A stretch of DNA of 54,111 nt. Origin: CAXGTL01 sp964012725 (GTDB lineage: Archaea > Nanobdellota > Nanobdellia > Woesearchaeales > CAXGTL01). The stretch lies in NCBI GenBank assembly GCA_964012725.1, contig CAXGTL010000003.1, positions 1 through 54,111 on the forward strand. The letters run 5' to 3'. Below the pieces are notes generated by a model. It was not told the origin of the DNA and searched no databases. It saw nothing but the letters and a program-made list of their open reading frames with translations. Both the position numbers and the translations under genes were made by a program. Below, piece by piece: positions 39,901 to 44,488 of the stretch; position 1 is the first letter of the stretch, and each line of letters opens with the position of its first letter.

Positions 39901-39948
39901 TTTTTTCTTACTATTTCTCTTTTTTGTTTTATTTTTATTTTTACTCAT
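21922..39948 (-). CDS. Giant 6008-residue cell-surface protein
   Basis: By residue, the order is as follows. A basic start and one membrane anchor (about 29-48). Two galactose-binding-like sandwich modules (about 60-180 and 305-410) separated by a Glu/Val-rich spacer. A charged coiled segment. A first beta-helix of NosD type (886-1130), seven FG-GAP calcium-type repeats forming a propeller (1257-1630) and an Fn3 domain. Beta-helix repeats (1750-3180) and a Gly-rich domain (3443-3676). Four or more Ig-like repeats (3743-4166). A second beta-helix, propeller and Fn3 (4410-5260). A stalk domain (5273-5480), three membrane helices, a 260-residue Lys/Arg-rich cytoplasmic region and two final helices. 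Sequons are dense. It overlaps the upstream RHH gene by 8 nt, implying translational coupling. Adhesion is inferred from domain types only. Confidence 0.85.
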   Translation of the reverse strand: MSKNKNKTKKRNSKKKLIGFSNFDHHHILAMVSIIFIISLFSTVMMNIPGGITGFTIYESQDINLEPTDEFGAWNTIEYESYEGSSALFTNTLGSRLEYNFNGSSVQIITQKRNDFGIMNLEIDGTEYELDLYSSETEYNVNYNYELSDGEHNIIITLNENKNNLSEDSYILIDEVVITDTIEISEVVEEVVEIVEDVIGEEEGVEENITEEVVEEITEVVEDVLGEEEVVEENVTEEVVNEIVVEEVTEDVLVEEEEVEENVTEDVVEEVTEEVVEEVSDVVEDLVILTQAEDIDFPGLWFRGENEIYSNGISLISNYEEDSLTYDFNGRNIYILTEKREDFGVTNITVDDESYLVDLYSEFGVQPYLISISDLENIDHTITIKLTDLNNANSYDNYISVDAFLQSIIGDVSSYELYDINNVDVDEIDNVLYEVVSDDNEVSKNVSDVNGNDTEVLEDERNITENNVTGNLNITETNVTIDNVTISNVASTDVNYTETTIAPEVIRINEPVKWTKTIQVEGSTDNLTIDLPKEVVNISIKKIDEYENEEFIEDKVKVVHENKETKDKETKSISDFVKDKEIEELEREAGIKKIFDGEVDDLEKKIVELKQDKDKRDKEKKDMEEEEDLSGLFEITGNSITGFAVIGEEIVEEVIEEPEVIVEVVEDIVVEEVAELIIEENITSDDELEIEYYTEAPISVENNISDMKKEIVISSETHYENILAYTYVNDIPLDAIKIYRTTNGSRELTELYAYADLNNNSLIDYVEWIVPHLSNQSYEVSIEILNVQSYPMVGENWTIRFTTSGVSNLTIRASNGTQWDNLGEAGNDLQFLTLLCDNDSVNYTWTDNNEVFVQDYNCSNTGYETSLELTPGEHHLEFIFGDQVAYAHNDANIDSCQALTIGSSVYRLTQDVTSGPTCFAFEVDDITLDCQGYTLTGNYTGTGETEYYGINITGISNSNITNCTFMNFTNAIYLNDANDTTFDNLNLTNNSGSGIYVYNSHNSTVQLSDIRNNANYGIYFTADSHNNTIFNNTFFNEYPFGVPPAIVDIYFDSGGNFDNNLFYANEFTNSSSFSFSGTTGNLMLNNSVLGNWWTQIDEPAEACYDSNNNGICDDTYSVSAETDYLPLRKASITAGISLTLVTSSGAGQNKDATADGYIGGGSSDEYYVNVINSLSSSDNITLNLSNYNIIDVLSLNQSSFVDIPAYSKVVVALNVSSANKGTYIAGINATTNDSSYDAWLNITTSIIDTFTASTTYEANLKGVTTPVTATADIDKDGNLDLIVVGTVSFPTVGSNVYTNDGTTFNDNATWSINITNVSTPSIAVGDFNNDNYTDLIIAGNDADNAAVTNVYINNGSSFVQNSSWEQNISKMQSVSFVLGDIDSDGKIDIIMTGANNTDPTNKNPVVYINNGTSFIRDYVWDLNLSSIYGGDVLLADIDNNNYLDLFIIGNNDDLSLDAQVYMNNGTNLVHNITYTEGIRSAYSQFTSSAFADVNNDGWIDLVIQAQDGGTQYLDIYLNNQTSFELNTSWATSTTNIQAGELLLGDFNNNGNIDIGWIKGSGGGGGGGGSTMLMYNNTGSGFIEDTDYQKFISSTLSDGSGLFMDADSDNNLDFVVIGDDSGATGKVYLNKISTANSAPSAPTTFGSDYDTGELNLSWSAGTDTEGGTLYYNLRIGTSSGTDDVMSGSYGYGSTPIQGMLGNVQHRTEVNFNISNQTYYWAVQTIDSSLIASTWSVEQVYNTTTPGDPAPPAAQSGIEISTCKTLDQTGQIYLLNTSILDTASDKCMNITAINVTLDCQGLVIKGTNLNTQYGIYANASNATITNCSITHFQRGIYVDNSGDDWLIKENNISHNHQNGIDFEDAASDDHNITFNVFINNTHPSGSDYDIIWDGGGSNNTVRYNNFSSRNSANILIQGNSVYNNILDNNFYIAETNHIFLDDVSAISTYTIIKGNYFNGSENWAIYLQDADYTLIEDNNFTNNGNAANEGAIYTSANAAFNNITNNSFDLSSNYAIYFSGTNDDNNKVWKNRFLRRGIYDASGGDNDYCPADYGYGNYYNINNSYYTITNFATAAIYVRPDTDCGPTPTADTIIVNTSATDSWSFGGSSAVYDTINKGLGNVQVGDKINVTPDSTESEYVAANNYIALAIYTPNITLDCGGTNISGKNSDGTGIYSLKDNFTIKDCVIKHYDDGIYIDSGADGSQIIGNTILQNPIRGIYFPDANSDRHNISYNVFINNTHPSSADYDIFWDSSGSNNMISYNNFSSRNSANILIQGNSVYNNILDNNFYIAETNHIFLDDVSAISTYTIIKGNYFNGSENWAIYLQDADYTLIEDNNFTNNGNAANEGAIYTSANAAFNNITNNSFDLSSNYAIYFSGTNDDNNKVWKNRFLRRGIYDASGGDNDYCPADYGYGNYYNINNSYYTITNFATAAIYVRPDTDCGPTPTADTIIVNTSATDSWSFGGSSAVYDTINKGLGNVQVGDKINVTPDSTESEYVAANNYIALAIYTPNITLDCGGTNISGKNSDGTGIYSLKDNFTIKDCVIKHYDDGIYIDSGADGSQIIGNTILQNPIRGIYFPDANSDRHNISYNVFINNTHPSSADYDIFWDSSGSNNMISYNNFTSRNNANIEIEGTSSFNTIDSNRFNGAQTNHIFLDDVSAWSTYSTISNNYFNGSENWAIYLDDADYTLVENNNFTYNGNAGTEGAIYTGGGATFNNITNNSFDLSSNYAIYFSGSTDDNNKVWRNRFLSRGIYDNSGGENDYCPDDYAYGNYYDINNSYYTINNFATAAIYIRPDTDCGPAPNADTIIVNTSATDSWSFGGTDVTYNTINEGLGNVQVGDKINVTPDSSESVYVAANTYVALAVYTPNITLDCGGMNISGKNSDGTGIYSVKENFTIKNCIIKHYDDGIYIDSGADGTHIIGNIITHNIVRGVYLPDANSDRHNISHNQFVNNTHSAGGSDRDIFWDNSGSNNTISYNNFTSHNYANIEIEGTSNDNNILYNRFYTAETYHIFLDDTSTDAVRYTIRGNYFNGSRNWAIDIEAAEYTLIENNNFTNNGDATSEGSIYITGTSTWGNITNNSFWKNPNYATWSIYFVGSGDDYNTVWNNVFLNNESTSWYIEDNGGTNWYNLSNLGNYWQEYDSAAEGCNDGGKDGICDITYTADDQARAIDYYPSTTSFGWDVAPNITAINPARNEVLAVGTKVTWVNITTDVASTCQYNDSSDFTYGTNGTNFPTSNNTYHALNFTDLVGQTYTIYQRCSDTTNSITNYDAYIHSFSVGVSMNVSTVVNPSTANASGTVYASGYLNFTNGTTIQNNPVDIYVDGTKQTTELGTGNDGELTVATVDRVINNYTKLIFNASTGDTVLQTEGVVSFSGGDEILIIQTQNGTIGTAGDYEFATISSISGNNFTVSSALSNNYYTGIFNSTTGTNTQIVRVPHYSNVRVLSNGSITAKAWNGSTGGIIIFKTQGNLTLLGSINASATGFRGGKAGECATTTSTQGESYQGMGANANKNPNQGGGGASTNSGDTADGAGGGSFNTTGNDGATSSDSGFGVAGYTYGQINLSYLYLGSGGGGAGCDTDSGTPGGAGGNAGGIIFVYANNITLIENGTIINDGEPGGTTIRAGGGGGSGGTTYLSATDLSIRTNNVTVLSGNGGGGSANSEGGSGGSGIIRVDYVTFAGTSSPETNYPGTFNSYTTDANGLYNFSFTASSSAGTYDVIANSSYLSYYAEASTTITVQSGDSTAATISLINPTNQTNLTAGTISTWVNITTNENATCQYNDTNDFTFETNGTTLSTTNNTWFYLNYSNNSVGLVNESTYTFYYKCNDTGGNINSPSAAHTFGLSPTPDVIEPIVTLEAPTNNTNLTAGTTWTWVNISTNEYTTCQYNETDENFSFGTGGTNLSTVNNTYHYFNYSNYSVGLVNGTTYIIYYRCQDNSINNNSGIYSHSFGVNQTPDIFAPEITLINPTNQTNLSAGTLSTWVNISTNEYATCQYNETDKNFAFGVNGMTLSTSNNTWFYLNYSNNSVGLVNESTYTFYYKCNDTFGNTISSSIGHTFGLSAPADIDAPVISIINPINETNLDAGTQSVWLNISTNENANCKYHANQSTFTFVDGTDLTQLNSTIYYANYTGLTNGSSHVIYYKCNDSIGNQNTNSFVHSFNVKMPAAITTEYNDTTGTNLTAVNNLSAVENLTLATSDGNIKWTLNTVNATGKDFDTFVEIGYKFIVVNTSQLDSTVNDTADISIENVICNGFKPRTDLIYTDREEFTSLADIQTNGRSCPASICSDFVCENGVLNFTVAHFTGYAFGGNANLTVYDEFEESQASIDTSITFYANYTDINGNALSTASCNFTADDNVTSFEMSYNGDNYNYTKILGFSSTGTYNWNATCYQEGYTTLTANDTVVVSGSTELTACQDLSTTATTYTLTQAVQNDSNCFNVISDNITLDCQGFNIVGNGTDVEDNQYYGINITNRFNTTIINCSILNFSAGIYTYNSNLSTITNSTLTDNKIDGVYLYMSHNATIKTSYFSNKDSNYSIQMRISSYNKYINNTFDVENLNYSSKLGDINGISDPNGNIKFNTYYGNILKNATSINGIQSVDANIYNNSFGNQWADYDEPIEGCYDTDLDRICDNSYNLTANIPDIASGGNMIDYVPMRKPVITPEINITIDVSKGAALLGDSSADGYIIYGEVDNYSLNVFNSQNITDNITMYLTNYNSFDTLELNQTSFVEVPAYSKVGLVLNMSDTSVGTFVTAVNATTNTSGYSMQLNITTKITQSFKESPNWDSDLESGQFPGLVAGDINNDNLTDLIITSGAAANQEYLLAQIHINDGTSLNKNITWSSNITNVSYPSIMLADINNDLWLDLMIAGSTNPFGGGNETVFVYINNHTSFVQNNTWSQNITPKDLASITTNDIDLDGDIDIVLIGGNTNDHASKIYINNGSSFVEDHDWQKNLTGRGDGGAFLFDINNDNYLDLLLSGEDINSDYVTEIYINNASTFVYNNTWSKGLEEIPVSTFNNIAFGDLNNDNWIDAVVLGGWVYINNQTTLVKYSNWSDNLTGDISFLADYNNDGYIDLLTTRDDDNNNELKVFKNNGSALSIDTDASRNLGNNMEHGMFINLDSDDNVDIVATQSISVSPPVVNDGFVYLNKIDNNNTAPTPPTQFSASYSGGINVAWANATDAEGGQVYYNLRIGTTTGGYDIISPKYGYSSNPTQGIYGNMHQINSTIFNIPQEERTFYLGVQPLDTGLKTGNWTETTITYVPGVGVVAVGGSATATGIAAALSGTLSEDLLKTILKYITAEELGLSDSLSSDDVYTLLMKQKQEKEKTNINIIEQALEQAVTEEAKKELQTIQQNIRSTSYSAMSVYKSFHAYNITANKTGKSVNVTLFTINFTADKRELHNVTIIEIFPKFVAETSNKVHFIHEKPKVLQDDPIVKFYFNKVKKGETKEIHYLVKKHIDTLATQSIAVHEGLSTEKEEELEKEEEKEIETPVPQFNKNSLYMVLEMMIVLLIIFYVIGEYDFQTGKKYKKKVKEVRKKEHKRGLKELRIEKRKVSKKIKKIYTFKKYQKYKKQIIKIMIKLFLVLLVVLLVGLIYYYIDYSTLSGFVSGLKDKIIDALRQSEEALASSYYGYHIVIGLVSVVILIVLINIIKAGFRLLKRELIKIQRRRQNKKQKKQEQKIKEVKLQKKRMFRKLMILKNEMKNKRQKRMKKRREERLAQKKEKERIRKQQRRTRIITKRRRQDQRIKNRIKRKKEKVRKREEKRRQRKILKDRKSKEKQENRKNKGNVKAMEKLRKKRKLEKKVRERREKEKIKQENRKRKLERKAKKRREKKKIKQENRKRKLERKTKKRREKEEKLRNGKKKNKIKQKTIRQRVWKIVKIKKKEKNKSSRKNNAKKKKKKKKKKKRKVIKISKRNKNIFKRILIIIIIILLIAWVIDLIICYVNFVWLTVFMKALFNLIIETMSSTDYVGQVMLGIIALLSIILLWNVIELIIKLFKKKR
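22210..22242 (-). repeat. (AAG)11 run encoding eleven lysines
   Basis: On the coding strand eleven consecutive AAG codons encode Lys 5903-5913 of the giant protein. The run is a pure triplet microsatellite, so length changes would stay in frame. The use of AAG rather than AAA in such an AT-rich genome avoids a long poly-A tract. Confidence 0.9.
24170..26720 (-). repeat. Second copy of the beta-helix/propeller/Fn3 block
   Basis: Residues 4410-5260 of the giant protein repeat, in the same order, the block at residues 886-1740. Matching landmarks are NITLDCQGFNIVGNG against DITLDCQGYTLTGNY, SSADGYIIYGE against ATADGYIGGGS, and YYNLRIGTTTGG against YYNLRIGTSSGT. The copies are diverged, so this is an old duplication. 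Confidence 0.8.
31005..32081 (-). repeat. Diverged third unit of the 359-residue beta-helix repeat
   Basis: This unit has the same length and order as the two identical units beside it but differs at many residues, for example NIEIEGTSSFNTID in place of NILIQGNSVYNNIL. A shortened fourth unit lies towards 30400. The series shows repeated expansion of one module. Confidence 0.8.
32082..34227 (-). repeat. Exact tandem duplication, 1,077-bp period
   Basis: Bases 32082-33150 and 33159-34227 appear identical on full reading (1,069 bp), and the offset is exactly 1,077 bp or 359 codons. Synonymous positions also agree, so the duplication is very recent or is kept uniform by gene conversion. The ends are mismatched at 33151 against 34228. 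Confidence 0.85.
34730..37290 (-). repeat. First copy of the beta-helix/propeller/Fn3 block
   Basis: Residues 886-1740 of the giant protein. The propeller has seven acidic calcium-type loops: ADIDKDGNLD, GDFNNDNYTD, GDIDSDGKID, ADIDNNNYLD, ADVNNDGWID, GDFNNNGNID and MDADSDNNLD. Seven loops suggest a seven-bladed, integrin-alpha-like fold. The homologous block is at 24170-26720. Confidence 0.8.
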
Positions 39949-40201
39949 TAAGTTTTATTCCTCTATCTTTGAGTATTTTTTTAACTTCTTCATTTTTTAA
40001 TCCAGTTATATCTACTATCTGACTAATTGGTAAATTTTCTTTTCCAAGTTGAACAGCAATAGAATTAATTAGGTTAGGATTATTTTGCAACATAAGCCTA
40101 AAAGCTTCTTTTAGGACATCTGATTTACTAGTAAAATGGCCAGACTTTACAATGGAATCTAGCTGTTTCTTCATAATCTCTGGCAAACTAACATTAACCA
40201 T
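39941..40201 (-). CDS. Ribbon-helix-helix regulator preceding the giant surface gene
   Basis: 86 residues. The N-terminal 45 residues fit a CopG/ParD-like ribbon-helix-helix: the strand MVNVSLP, then two helices (MKKQLDSIVKSG and SKSDVLKEAFRLML). The remainder is a short helical tail. Its last 8 nt (ATGAGTAA) contain the start of the giant protein, so the two are cotranscribed and probably translationally coupled. A perfect 19-bp palindrome upstream is a good candidate operator for it. No toxin partner is seen, and a regulator of the giant gene is the simplest reading. Confidence 0.65.
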   Translation of the reverse strand: MVNVSLPEIMKKQLDSIVKSGHFTSKSDVLKEAFRLMLQNNPNLINSIAVQLGKENLPISQIVDITGLKNEEVKKILKDRGIKLNE

Positions 40202-40228
40202 TCTATAACTTTATTTTCCTCATGAGTG

Positions 40229-40247
40229 TTTAACAATAATTGTTAAA
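40229..40247. promoter_or_regulatory. Perfect 19-bp palindrome, candidate operator of the giant-protein operon
   Basis: TTTAACAATAATTGTTAAA is a perfect 9-1-9 palindrome. A minus-strand TATA box at about 40253-40261 predicts transcription starting near 40230, so the palindrome would lie between TATA and the start site. A protein bound here would block initiation of the RHH-giant-protease operon. Confidence 0.5.
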
Positions 40248-40479
40248 ATTATGTTATATATTGTCTATTCTTGTCTAATTTTAATCAATATTTGTTAATT
40301 TATGGAGAACTCATATATAAACCTATCTATTTTGACTATATGTAATAATATAAGAAATAATCCCAAAATTAGTAAAAAGAATCAAAATCAGAAAAATAAA
40401 ACTAAAATATTCTAAATTAATTATTTTCAATACAGAAATTAATAAAAAAATAAATTCAAGAAATCATACCAAATCAAAT

Positions 40480-41778
40480 TTAAGGTTTAAACCTACTCAT
40501 AGTTCTAGGAAATGCAATAGCATCTTTAATATGCTCTAAGCCACATATCCATGCAATAATCCTCTCAACACCTAAGCCAAAACCACCATGTGGAACAGAT
40601 CCATATTTCCTTGTATCAAGATAAAACTCATATTCTTTAGGATCTTCACCTGTTTCAACTAATCTTTGTTTGATTTTTTCAATATCTTCTTCTCTTTGAG
40701 AACCACCAACTATTTCACCATACCCTTCTGGTGCAAGAACATCACATCCTTGCACACATTTTGGTTTACCAGGTGATTCTTTCATATAAAATGCTTTAAC
40801 GATTTTAGGATAATCAGTAACAATAATTGGAACATCATATAGCTTAGTTAATTTTTCTTCTTCAAGAGTCCTAAGATCCTTACCCCATTCAACATCCATG
40901 CTACACTTTTCTTTTAATATTTTTAATGCTTCATCATAACTCATTCTAATAAACGGTTTCTTAATGCTTGCTTCCAAGCATGTTATATCTCTTTTTAAAA
41001 TTTCTAATTCTTTTCTATGTTTTTTAAGAACATATTTTACAACATACTTAATTAAAGCTTCACAATGATCTTGTATATCTTTGAAAACAGACCAAGCCAT
41101 TTCCATCTCAGCAATCCAAATTTCTGTAAGATGCCTTGATGTTTTAGATTTCTCAGCTCTAAAAGCAGGTTCAACAGTATAAATTTTTTCCAAAGCAAAT
41201 ATTCCTGGTTCTGCATAAAGTTGCCAAGTTTGACCTAAAAAAACACCTTTTTGACCATAATAAGGAACCTTAAATAATGTTGAGCCACCTTCACATTGAA
41301 CAGCTTGAAATATAGGAGTGTGAAATTCATAAAATTCTTGTTGTCTAAAATATTTATGAATAGCAGCTACAACAGTTGATCTTATTTTTAAAATTGAAGT
41401 CATTTTTTGAGATCTTAACCATAAATGTCTCATGTCTCCAAGAAAACCTTCGGATTCTCCGCCTTTTATTGGGAAAACTTCTGCATAATGAATAACTTTA
41501 AAATCATCAACTTGGATTTCATAACCAGACGGTGCTCTTTCGTCTTTCTTAATTTCACCAGTAATTTCCATTGATGTTTCAATTAATATTTTATCAATTT
41601 CCTTCCACCGAGATTCAAACTTAGATATTTCAAATACACATTGTATGATTTCAGAACTATCTCTAAGTATGATAAAAGCTAGTTTCTTAGACTTCCGTTC
41701 CCTATGAACCCAGCCTCTGATTGAAACCTTACCTTGTCCTATATCCATAGCTCTTTTTATCTGTATAAAGTCCATCAT
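40480..41778 (-). CDS. asnS: Asparaginyl-tRNA synthetase
   Basis: 432 residues, a class IIb synthetase. The N-terminal OB-fold anticodon-binding domain (residues 15-100, VSIRGWVHRERKSKKLAFIIL) precedes the catalytic domain. Motif 2 is FRAEKSKTSRHLTEIWIAE and motif 3 is GGFGLGVERIIAWICGL. The sequence GGSTLFKVPYYGQKG and QLYAEP fit archaeal-type AsnRS better than AspRS. It charges tRNA-Asn in the cytoplasm. Two adjacent Met codons occur at the start. The TATA box near 41801-41809 is 28 nt before the first, so initiation at 41778 is likely and the mRNA leaderless. Confidence 0.85.
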   Translation of the reverse strand: MMDFIQIKRAMDIGQGKVSIRGWVHRERKSKKLAFIILRDSSEIIQCVFEISKFESRWKEIDKILIETSMEITGEIKKDERAPSGYEIQVDDFKVIHYAEVFPIKGGESEGFLGDMRHLWLRSQKMTSILKIRSTVVAAIHKYFRQQEFYEFHTPIFQAVQCEGGSTLFKVPYYGQKGVFLGQTWQLYAEPGIFALEKIYTVEPAFRAEKSKTSRHLTEIWIAEMEMAWSVFKDIQDHCEALIKYVVKYVLKKHRKELEILKRDITCLEASIKKPFIRMSYDEALKILKEKCSMDVEWGKDLRTLEEEKLTKLYDVPIIVTDYPKIVKAFYMKESPGKPKCVQGCDVLAPEGYGEIVGGSQREEDIEKIKQRLVETGEDPKEYEFYLDTRKYGSVPHGGFGLGVERIIAWICGLEHIKDAIAFPRTMSRFKP

Positions 41779-42008
41779 GATATAGTGTTATTACCTTATT
41801 ATATAAATTTATTGTTATAATTAGTTTATAATTCTAAAATACAGCTTCATCCAAAAATCCTATTCCATTTTCTCATTTTATTCGAAAACTCCATCTGGCC
41901 ATGCCATCAATAACATTATTATTGCTGTCATTGAAGGCACAGACGGATATTTTGAATGAAGCTACAAAACTACTAACATTTTTAAACCAACACAACACCC
42001 CACATCAC

Positions 42009-43118
42009 ATGTTCAAATTACTAAAACAATCAAACAAAGCTAGACACGGAGAGTTTACTGTAAATTCCAAAACAATTCCAACTCCGTTCTTCATGGTACC
42101 ATCAACAAAAGCAGCACTTAGACACACAACTATGGATGAATTCAAATCATTAGGTGGGAATGCAACAATATGTAATTCTATGTTATTATCATTAAGACCT
42201 GGTGCAGAGTTTATTAATAAGAATGGAGGAATTCATAAGTTTATGAACTTTGATGGTGTTACATTTACAGACTCTGGTGGGTTTCAAGTAATAAGACAGT
42301 TTTGTTTAAAGATTGATAACAATGGAATTTGGTTTAAATCACCATATGATGGAAAAAAAGAATATTTAGATCCACAGAAATGTATACAAAATCATATTAA
42401 CATTGACTCAGATGTTGCAATGTGTTTAGATCACATGCCTTTGGCAGGCGCAACTAAGTCAGAAGCATTATATTCTCTGAACAGGACAACAGAGTGGGCT
42501 AAGTTGTGTAAAGAAACTCACCACCAATTAAAGGAGAATACTGGAAGCAACCAACTTCTATTTGGAATTGCCCAAGGTGGTATCTATCCAGAACTCAGAA
42601 AAAGATCAATAAAAGAAATAACAGACATTGGCTTTGATGGATATGCACTAGGTGGATTAGCAATTGGTGAACCAAAAAAACAAATGTTTGAAATGATGGA
42701 GTTAGGTGGAGACCTTTTACCTAAAAACAAATTAAGATATATCATGGGACTTGGTCATCCTCTTGACATTGTTAAAGCAGTATCATTAGGTTTTGATTGC
42801 TTTGATTCTATTTTTCCAACACAATGTGCAAGACACAATCATCTTTTCACTTCAGAAGGTGTTCTTAAAATCAGTAACAAAGAATACAAACATGATCAAT
42901 CACCGATTGACAAGAACTGCAATTGTGTCACATGCAAAAATTATACAAGAGCATACATCTATCACATAACAAAGGTCGACGAACCAATTGCATACCAATT
43001 AAAAACCTACCATAACATTCACTTCATGTATGACCTTATGAAACAGATACAGGTTGCGATTAAAGAGGATAGGTTTGAAGAATGGAAGGAAGGGTTTGTT
43101 AAGAATTTTAAAAAATAA
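42009..43118 (+). CDS. tgt: Bacterial/eukaryal-type tRNA-guanine transglycosylase
   Basis: 369 residues, the length of bacterial Tgt rather than the longer archaeal ArcTGT with PUA domain. Conserved residues: D88 in FTDSGGFQ, D141, Q189 in GIAQGG, GGLAIGE at 215-221, nucleophile-position D266, and zinc ligands C304, C306, C309 and H335. In bacterial enzymes the residues after D156 are EC; here they are HM, so the base-binding pocket is altered. This enzyme class exchanges G34 for preQ1 or queuine. I chose ATG 42009 because it matches the family N-terminus, and TTTTTAAA (41979-41985) lies about 26 nt upstream. An upstream in-frame ATG at 41901 would add 36 untypical residues. Confidence 0.8.
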   Translation: MFKLLKQSNKARHGEFTVNSKTIPTPFFMVPSTKAALRHTTMDEFKSLGGNATICNSMLLSLRPGAEFINKNGGIHKFMNFDGVTFTDSGGFQVIRQFCLKIDNNGIWFKSPYDGKKEYLDPQKCIQNHINIDSDVAMCLDHMPLAGATKSEALYSLNRTTEWAKLCKETHHQLKENTGSNQLLFGIAQGGIYPELRKRSIKEITDIGFDGYALGGLAIGEPKKQMFEMMELGGDLLPKNKLRYIMGLGHPLDIVKAVSLGFDCFDSIFPTQCARHNHLFTSEGVLKISNKEYKHDQSPIDKNCNCVTCKNYTRAYIYHITKVDEPIAYQLKTYHNIHFMYDLMKQIQVAIKEDRFEEWKEGFVKNFKK

Positions 43119-43154
43119 AAAGATTTATATATAATTAAATGATAAATAGATAAT

Positions 43155-44270
43155 ATGAATAAAAAAGGGGTTAAATATAAAGGTGTTAATGGTTTTCTAC
43201 TTCTTTTTATTTTTATATTGGCACTTAATGTTTTTTTAGATCTTTATTATGGTGTAAATGTTATTAAATTATTTTTAGATAGTGAATTTATTTTAACAAC
43301 TGCTAAAATCTGGTTAATTCCTTTATTAGCAATTTTATATCTTGGTCATGCAATTTTTGTAGGATATTCAACACATGCATTATATAATTTTAAAAAAAAT
43401 GCAATTTCATTAACCAAATGGAGCTTATTTTTAATCTTTATTACAGGAGTTATTGTTACTATTCCTTTTTTCTTTTCATTAAATGATGGAATTAGTATTG
43501 TATTTGGTATTCTTTTTTTCACATCTTTTAATATTGGAAATGGATTTTTTTGTATCTTTTGGAATGGATATTTGAATTCATCTAAAAGGGTAAAAAATAC
43601 ATATCCTATAAGTAAAAGAAAAAAAATAAGCAAAAAGTGGAAAATTTTATTTTATTCAATAATAGCAATTCCTATTTTAATTTTTATTTTAGCAACAGCA
43701 TTACCGGTTACCGTTACTCTTGATAATCAAAGTGTAGAATCTTGTTCTGAATTTGATAATTTTGATCTGAGGAACTCTTGTTTTTTAACACAAGGATTAG
43801 AAGAACTTAATTCTACATATTGTGAACAAATAGAAATTGAACATTATAAGTATCAATGTTTAGGTATTGTAAATGAGGATGTTGATTTTTGTGCAGAGAT
43901 AAATCAAGAAAAAGGTACTACCTCTGAAAGTGCTGCTCATGAATGTTTTAAAGAAGTTGCAAAGAAGAAAAATAATGAAGGTATGTGTTATGGTATCGAA
44001 AATGAAAATTTTATTAATGACTGTGTTGCTGTTTTTGAACAAGATGAAGAAGTATGCCTTGTTGCTGGAAGTTATAAAGATGTTTGCTACAAGAATGTAG
44101 CTGTGGAAAAACTTAATGAAACTGTTTGTGAAAACATTATAAGTTATTCTAATTCTATATTATTAAATGATTGTTATGCATCAGTAGCCTTAGCTAAGGA
44201 AGATAAGTCTATTTGTGCAAATATTAATGTTCCAAGGGATGTTGCAAGGTGTAATAAAGCAATAAATTAA
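43155..44270 (+). CDS. Polytopic membrane protein with Cys-rich extracellular repeats
   Basis: 371 residues. Residues 10-130 contain about four membrane helices, and a fifth occurs near 168-190. The remaining 180 residues are repeats of roughly 25-35 residues, each with one or two Cys (for example LRNSCFLTQGLEEL, YKYQCLGIVNED and YKDVCYKNVAVEKL), which should form disulfides outside the cell. I know of similar Cys-repeat tails in other DPANN surface proteins but cannot name a family. A TATA box at 43124-43132 lies 27 nt before the ATG. Function unknown. Confidence 0.6.
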   Translation: MNKKGVKYKGVNGFLLLFIFILALNVFLDLYYGVNVIKLFLDSEFILTTAKIWLIPLLAILYLGHAIFVGYSTHALYNFKKNAISLTKWSLFLIFITGVIVTIPFFFSLNDGISIVFGILFFTSFNIGNGFFCIFWNGYLNSSKRVKNTYPISKRKKISKKWKILFYSIIAIPILIFILATALPVTVTLDNQSVESCSEFDNFDLRNSCFLTQGLEELNSTYCEQIEIEHYKYQCLGIVNEDVDFCAEINQEKGTTSESAAHECFKEVAKKKNNEGMCYGIENENFINDCVAVFEQDEEVCLVAGSYKDVCYKNVAVEKLNETVCENIISYSNSILLNDCYASVALAKEDKSICANINVPRDVARCNKAIN

Positions 44271-44488
44271 CATAACATTTAAAAACCAATAACTCTTTCT
44301 CAACTATACAATGAACTTTCAAAACACAGTACGAATGTTTGGATCTTAACTTTTTCTAATGTATATTTTATAATTCTATTATAATTATAATCTTATTGAC
44401 ATTTTTTATTAATATTTAATTTATTTTTTTATTTATTATTATTATCATTATCATCATTTTCATTTAACAAAATTGGAGGGAATACAAA

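Noticed and set aside
21922..39948. NosD/copper-processing or integrin identity for the giant protein
   Set aside because: Beta-helix and FG-GAP repeats occur in many unrelated surface proteins, so these domains do not justify a specific function.
41901..42008. N-terminal extension of Tgt
   Set aside because: The 36 extra residues precede the TATA-like box at 41979 and do not match the family N-terminus.
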